Positions 5,501-8,157 of a DNA stretch of 8,157 nucleotides are shown here, piece after piece. Under the pieces are notes generated by a model. The model had not been told where the DNA came from. It did no database searches and saw only the letters and a program-made list of their open reading frames with translations. Made by a program: the position numbers and the translations under genes. This DNA comes from Clostridiales bacterium. Lineage in GTDB: Bacteria; Bacillota; Clostridia; Christensenellales; Borkfalkiaceae. Position 1 is the stretch's first letter; each line of letters begins with the position of its first letter. The stretch spans positions 1-8,157 of the forward strand of contig DOCD01000039.1 in assembly GCA_003503945.1 (NCBI GenBank). Reading direction: 5' to 3'.

Positions 5501-8146
5501 AAGCGCGCTTACGAAATAGAGCGCGCAAGGGCGGGAATACTTTCGAACACTAACCTTAGCCAGAATTTTATGGGGCTGGGCGGAAGCATTAACGACAAAA
5601 AGCGCGACGACTTTTTAAAACCCCTGTACACGTTGCATAAAAACTGCGCGCAGGTGTTTATGGACTATAATGCGGACGCGTTCAACAGCGTCTGCGCCGG
5701 CGCGGCGGGCGGACAGCTCAAACCGCTGATAACGGGGCTTATTGCGGCGGCGGCTTCGTTCAGTAAGGCGTACGAAAGCTTTCTTAAAACGGTTAAGGCA
5801 GATAAATCTGAAATTGCCGACGGCGACCTTTTCGAGTATTTCACGGCAAAGTGCGGCGCGCTTATCGACAATATCGACCTGCTCCCCGGCTGGTGCGTAT
5901 ACAAGGCTACCGCCAAGGCGCTTGACGAAAACGGACTCACGTTTATGACCGACGCAATGGAAAGCGGCAGGATAAGCGGCAAGCAGATACTTTCGTCCTT
6001 CCGCAAAAACGTGTACCGTAACTTTATTCAGACGAATATCCCCGCGGACGAGGTTTTGTCGTCCTTCTCGGCGAGCGTTCAGGAAGCAAATGCGCAGAGC
6101 TTTACAAGGCTTTTGGAGGAGTTTACGGCGCTCACGCGCGAAAAGCTGCGCTCCGACCTCATTTCGCGCCTGCCCGCGCAGGAAACGGAAGGGCCGCTGG
6201 CGCTCGAGCTTATGGCGTTTAACCGAAACATAAAGGGCAATATCCGCGGACTCAATTTAAGGAACATTTTTACGGAAATCCCCGAGCTTATGCGCGTCGT
6301 CGCGCCCTGTATGCTTATGAGCCCGATAACCGTATCGCAGTATCTGCCTGCGGAGCCGGGGCTGTTCGATATCGTCATTTTCGACGAGGCGTCGCAGATG
6401 CCCACGTGCGAAGCGGTGCCGTCGCTGGCGCGCGCAAAGAGCGCTATTATAGTCGGCGACCCCAAACAGATGCCGCCCACGTCCTTTTTCACGAGCTCGG
6501 GGCAGGACGAGGACAACCCCGAAACCGAGGATCTGGAGTCGGTGCTCGACGATTGCCTCGCGCTGGGCATACCCGAAAAGCATCTCGTCTGGCATTACCG
6601 CTCCAAACACGAAAGCCTTATCGCGTTTTCGAATATTATGTACTATTCGAGCAGGCTCTGCACTTATCCCTCGCCCGATGCGCTTGACAGCAAGGTCAAG
6701 CTTCGCCTTATTGAGGACGGCGTTTACGACAGGGGCGAAACCAAGTGCAACAAAAAGGAAGCCGACGCGCTCGTCGCGGAGGTTATAAAAAGGTTGCAGG
6801 ACGACAGACTTAAAAATTCTAGCATCGGCGTGGTAACTTTCAGTACGCCGCAACAGATTTATATCGAAAGGCTGCTTACAAAAAAGATTTCCGAAAAGAA
6901 GCTCGAGGACGCGGCGTTCGACAGGGAGGAGCCGCTGTTCGTAAAGAACCTCGAAAACGTGCAGGGCGACGAAAGGGACGTTATTCTCTTTTCGGTCGGC
7001 TACGGCCCCGACAAGCAGGGCAAAATTTCTTTGAACTTCGGGCCTTTGAACCAGTTCGGCGGCTGGCGCAGATTAAACGTCGCGGTATCGAGGGCGAGGG
7101 AAGAGATGATTGTATTCTCGTCCATGCGCTACTCTATGATAGATTTGTCGCGCACCACCTCGCGCGGGGTTGCGGGGCTGAAAGCCTTCCTCGAATTTGC
7201 CGAAAAGGGCAGGACGAACATTTCCGTCCGCAGCGACGAAATTATTATAAACAAACAGGGAATAGGTAAATTCGTCGCGGAGGAGCTTTCCGCATACGGC
7301 TACGACTGCCGCTGCGACGTTGGCGTATCCGACTTCAAAATCGACGTCGCCGTCGTCGACCCCAAAAACAAGCATAACTTTATTTTAGCCGTGCTTTGCG
7401 ACGGCTCGCAGAGCTCGTTCTCGGTAAAAGACAGAACGGTTTTGCAGGTTCAGACGTTGAAGCGCAACAACTGGAACGTGGTCAAGCTGCACTCAATAAA
7501 CTTCTTCAATAACCCCAAACGCGAAATCAAAAAGATAAAGGAATACCTCGACAAGCTTACTTCCGACGGCAAGCCCGTATCGCTGAATTTCAGGCGCGCG
7601 TACCGCTTTGCCAAAACCGACGTAAACCCGCAGTCGCCCGACTATATTTTAAGCGGCGTTAACGACGCGGAGGTTACGCGCGTAATAAAGGCGGTGGTCG
7701 CCGCGGAGGAGCCGCTTTCACTGCCGTTTTTGATGAAGCGCACGCTTTCCGCGTACGGAATAACGAAATACGGCGTCAAGCTCGAAGCCAAGCTCAATGC
7801 GCTTATCGACGCTTGCGGCTTCAACCGTGCGGAGCTTTTGGGAAATACCTATATTTTCAAAGCCGATAAGTTTAGCGAGTTCGACAGATACCGCGTAGAG
7901 GACGGGGCTGTGTGCCGTACTTCCGACACCGATTTCACCCCTTACGACGTAATTTCGCTCATTAAAGGGCTGCTTATAAGCAAGGTCAGTATCTATGCGG
8001 AGGAGCGTATCCCACTCGTTTTGAAGGAGCTCAGGGTGCCGCGTTCGAGCGACAAGCTCGTGGCGTTTGTTTTCGGCTGTATCGACGAGGGCGTAAAGCG
8101 CGGAATATTTATTAGAAGCATATCGGATAAAATATCTCTGGCATAA
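2528..8146 (+). CDS. Giant DUF4011/DUF3320-type SF1 helicase with Vsr-like domain
   Basis: This 1872-residue, presumably cytoplasmic protein is a predicted ATP-driven DNA or RNA helicase; no signal peptide or membrane segment is evident. Order of parts: a beta-rich region (about 10-127); a transglutaminase-like region (about 130-335); DUF4011, starting at WQRRLLDLSLKNNLLNF (377-393) and including APLVMLPV (506-513); and an Upf1/DNA2-like motor. Motor motifs are Walker A GPPGTGKS (666-673), APCMLMSP (1259-1266), Walker B FDEAS (1285-1289), GDPKQMPP (1310-1317), HYRS (1356-1359), VQGDERD (1478-1484) and VAVSRAR (1518-1524). About 600 residues of mostly helical sequence separate Walker A and B. 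A Vsr/MTES_1575-like domain (about 1569-1677) and a winged-helix-like DUF3320 region (about 1709-1770) follow. The ATPase residues are intact. The transglutaminase-like Cys and His positions are S223 and K249, and the Vsr-like ECDG motif reads LCDG (1623-1626), so both side domains may lack catalysis. ATG 2528 is preferred to TTG 2522, which lies upstream of the predicted transcript start. Relatives occur among defence genes, but the role of this one is unproven. Confidence 0.88.
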   Translation: MATKSPKLQETIELEGELLNYVSYATYYCRLPLFTSLKIFNRAEESVQEIVVSVSGSTPLIMPAELAIDEIPHESSMELSVDNLLNPKYLAELEKPENCKVQIKVTKGKEVICSLSTDVQALPIDFWSGLGGNAEMLSAFVRPKLADCQKILAEAGLQLKTWGYSSEWSGYAGNDKNSVRNAAASIFSAIRHLNIECAEGGDLTGVVCAGQISNILQNKKATSLELALFAASCLEAVKLNPVLVLGKNKVGVGVWLYESCFSSPIQDDMSLIEKYVAEGVNNLTLFDADDLFAHKNASFTTSSSHFASFIKSEAFDLCLDVKRCRIGGIFPMPLKVKTRSGYELLDDKQQSYVEKPRDVIDAGKYDFDRAASKDKSWQRRLLDLSLKNNLLNFRYRRDCLHILSSDLSAFCEKLAGKEKFRLGSLASPIKDAAYFGGNLKSMEELISIEMKSGLIRTYSGQEALTDISNTLIRKARSAEEETGTKTLYLALGFLRWNSGEKEDKFAPLVMLPVRLKKTKTAGIWLEAGDEYEVNTTLLEFLKQEFGIDIRGVEGKGLSPQEIIAVFRAKTANMKGWYVYEDVYLSHFTFARYAMWADVKKNITEYKKNPLIASLLSNTNKLMGNKLSGANEDDGDPCGIITPLPCDSTQYAAIAESAKGTTFVLHGPPGTGKSQTITNIIANALYGGKRVLFVAEKQAALQVVQKRLTDIGIGEFCLELHSGKSADKGEIVRTIENTLALSGAVDGEKFVSTGEKIKSMRKALKAPLAALHKKRRLGCSVYDGIIYYLQNKNAPELVNIESTFYDSLTKSKLEECEKMLITAQAAAEECGGVCRSPFSEINLTECDKSVKIAVLCSAEVVLAELKHIKNYLGLFLDTFNQRISAFTLKKLKSLMEILNLLKGDALDEFFECDEKQFYKFYNANVKYDNAVKYWLTYFKALPDIGKLADKIEPELENWGENYRSSKVILTVIKRINKCADVPLKPKEELEWIKRAYEIERARAGILSNTNLSQNFMGLGGSINDKKRDDFLKPLYTLHKNCAQVFMDYNADAFNSVCAGAAGGQLKPLITGLIAAAASFSKAYESFLKTVKADKSEIADGDLFEYFTAKCGALIDNIDLLPGWCVYKATAKALDENGLTFMTDAMESGRISGKQILSSFRKNVYRNFIQTNIPADEVLSSFSASVQEANAQSFTRLLEEFTALTREKLRSDLISRLPAQETEGPLALELMAFNRNIKGNIRGLNLRNIFTEIPELMRVVAPCMLMSPITVSQYLPAEPGLFDIVIFDEASQMPTCEAVPSLARAKSAIIVGDPKQMPPTSFFTSSGQDEDNPETEDLESVLDDCLALGIPEKHLVWHYRSKHESLIAFSNIMYYSSRLCTYPSPDALDSKVKLRLIEDGVYDRGETKCNKKEADALVAEVIKRLQDDRLKNSSIGVVTFSTPQQIYIERLLTKKISEKKLEDAAFDREEPLFVKNLENVQGDERDVILFSVGYGPDKQGKISLNFGPLNQFGGWRRLNVAVSRAREEMIVFSSMRYSMIDLSRTTSRGVAGLKAFLEFAEKGRTNISVRSDEIIINKQGIGKFVAEELSAYGYDCRCDVGVSDFKIDVAVVDPKNKHNFILAVLCDGSQSSFSVKDRTVLQVQTLKRNNWNVVKLHSINFFNNPKREIKKIKEYLDKLTSDGKPVSLNFRRAYRFAKTDVNPQSPDYILSGVNDAEVTRVIKAVVAAEEPLSLPFLMKRTLSAYGITKYGVKLEAKLNALIDACGFNRAELLGNTYIFKADKFSEFDRYRVEDGAVCRTSDTDFTPYDVISLIKGLLISKVSIYAEERIPLVLKELRVPRSSDKLVAFVFGCIDEGVKRGIFIRSISDKISLA

Positions 8147-8157
8147 AACAATCGCGG

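Noticed and set aside
6079..6570. A 163-codon minus-strand open frame overlapping another antisense frame.
   Set aside because: Low-complexity Ser/Arg/Ile composition opposite Walker B of the helicase; a codon-bias shadow.
6257..6853. A 198-codon open frame on the minus strand.
   Set aside because: It lies wholly inside the motor region of the giant helicase, opposite its conserved motifs, and is rich in Arg, Ala and Val as expected from reading GCG- and GAC-rich codons backwards. I recognise no domain in it.
43..8146. A single operon of the two genes.
   Set aside because: The second gene has its own strong promoter and a hairpin lies between them. Readthrough cannot be excluded, but the sequence does not support one transcription unit.
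1..8157. CRISPR array, tRNA or rRNA gene, insertion sequence or attachment site.
   Set aside because: No spaced direct repeats, no cloverleaf-like segment, no transposase motifs and no terminal inverted repeats were seen; non-coding sequence totals only about 170 bases.
8147..8157. Terminator or next gene after the giant helicase.
   Set aside because: Only 11 bases remain after the stop codon, too few to judge.

Overview
The window reads as bacterial DNA holding two complete, same-strand superfamily 1 (SF1) helicase genes and almost nothing else. Both genes have their own sigma-A/sigma-70-type promoter (TTGACA- or TTGATA-like -35, 17-base spacer, perfect TATAAT with an upstream TG). The moderate GC content, heavy use of GCG, ATA, AAA and AAG codons, and resemblance of both proteins to Firmicutes/Clostridia relatives suggest an uncultured, perhaps gut-associated, Clostridia-like bacterium. 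That assignment is inference, with low to moderate confidence.

Layout: bases 6-34 carry a promoter. Bases 43-2412 encode a 789-residue HelD-type ATPase, a family whose studied members bind RNA polymerase and release it from stalled or non-productive complexes. Bases 2413-2527 form a short intergenic region with an AT-rich tetranucleotide run, a strong GC-rich hairpin (2453-2472) and a second promoter (2493-2521). Bases 2528-8146 encode a giant 1872-residue DUF4011/DUF3320-type helicase: an N-terminal beta-rich region, a transglutaminase-like region, DUF4011, an SF1 (Upf1/DNA2-like) motor split by about 600 residues of mostly helical sequence, a Vsr/MTES_1575-like nuclease-fold domain and a C-terminal winged-helix-like DUF3320 region. 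Only 11 bases follow its stop codon.

Two observations stand out. First, neither gene has a Shine-Dalgarno sequence, and in each the start codon lies where the promoter places the transcript start, so both mRNAs are probably leaderless or nearly so. Second, the giant helicase keeps a full set of motor motifs, but its transglutaminase-like and Vsr-like domains appear to have lost residues that are catalytic in the wider families. It may be an ATP-driven remodeller with non-enzymatic side domains, or a member of a subfamily with altered chemistry.

How the two proteins work together cannot be read from the sequence. Giant DUF4011-type helicases turn up among antiviral defence genes, and HelD acts on RNA polymerase, so a defence or nucleic-acid-surveillance pair is possible. 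The separate promoters and intervening hairpin argue against a simple operon, and no phage, transposon, toxin, methylase or CRISPR element is visible.
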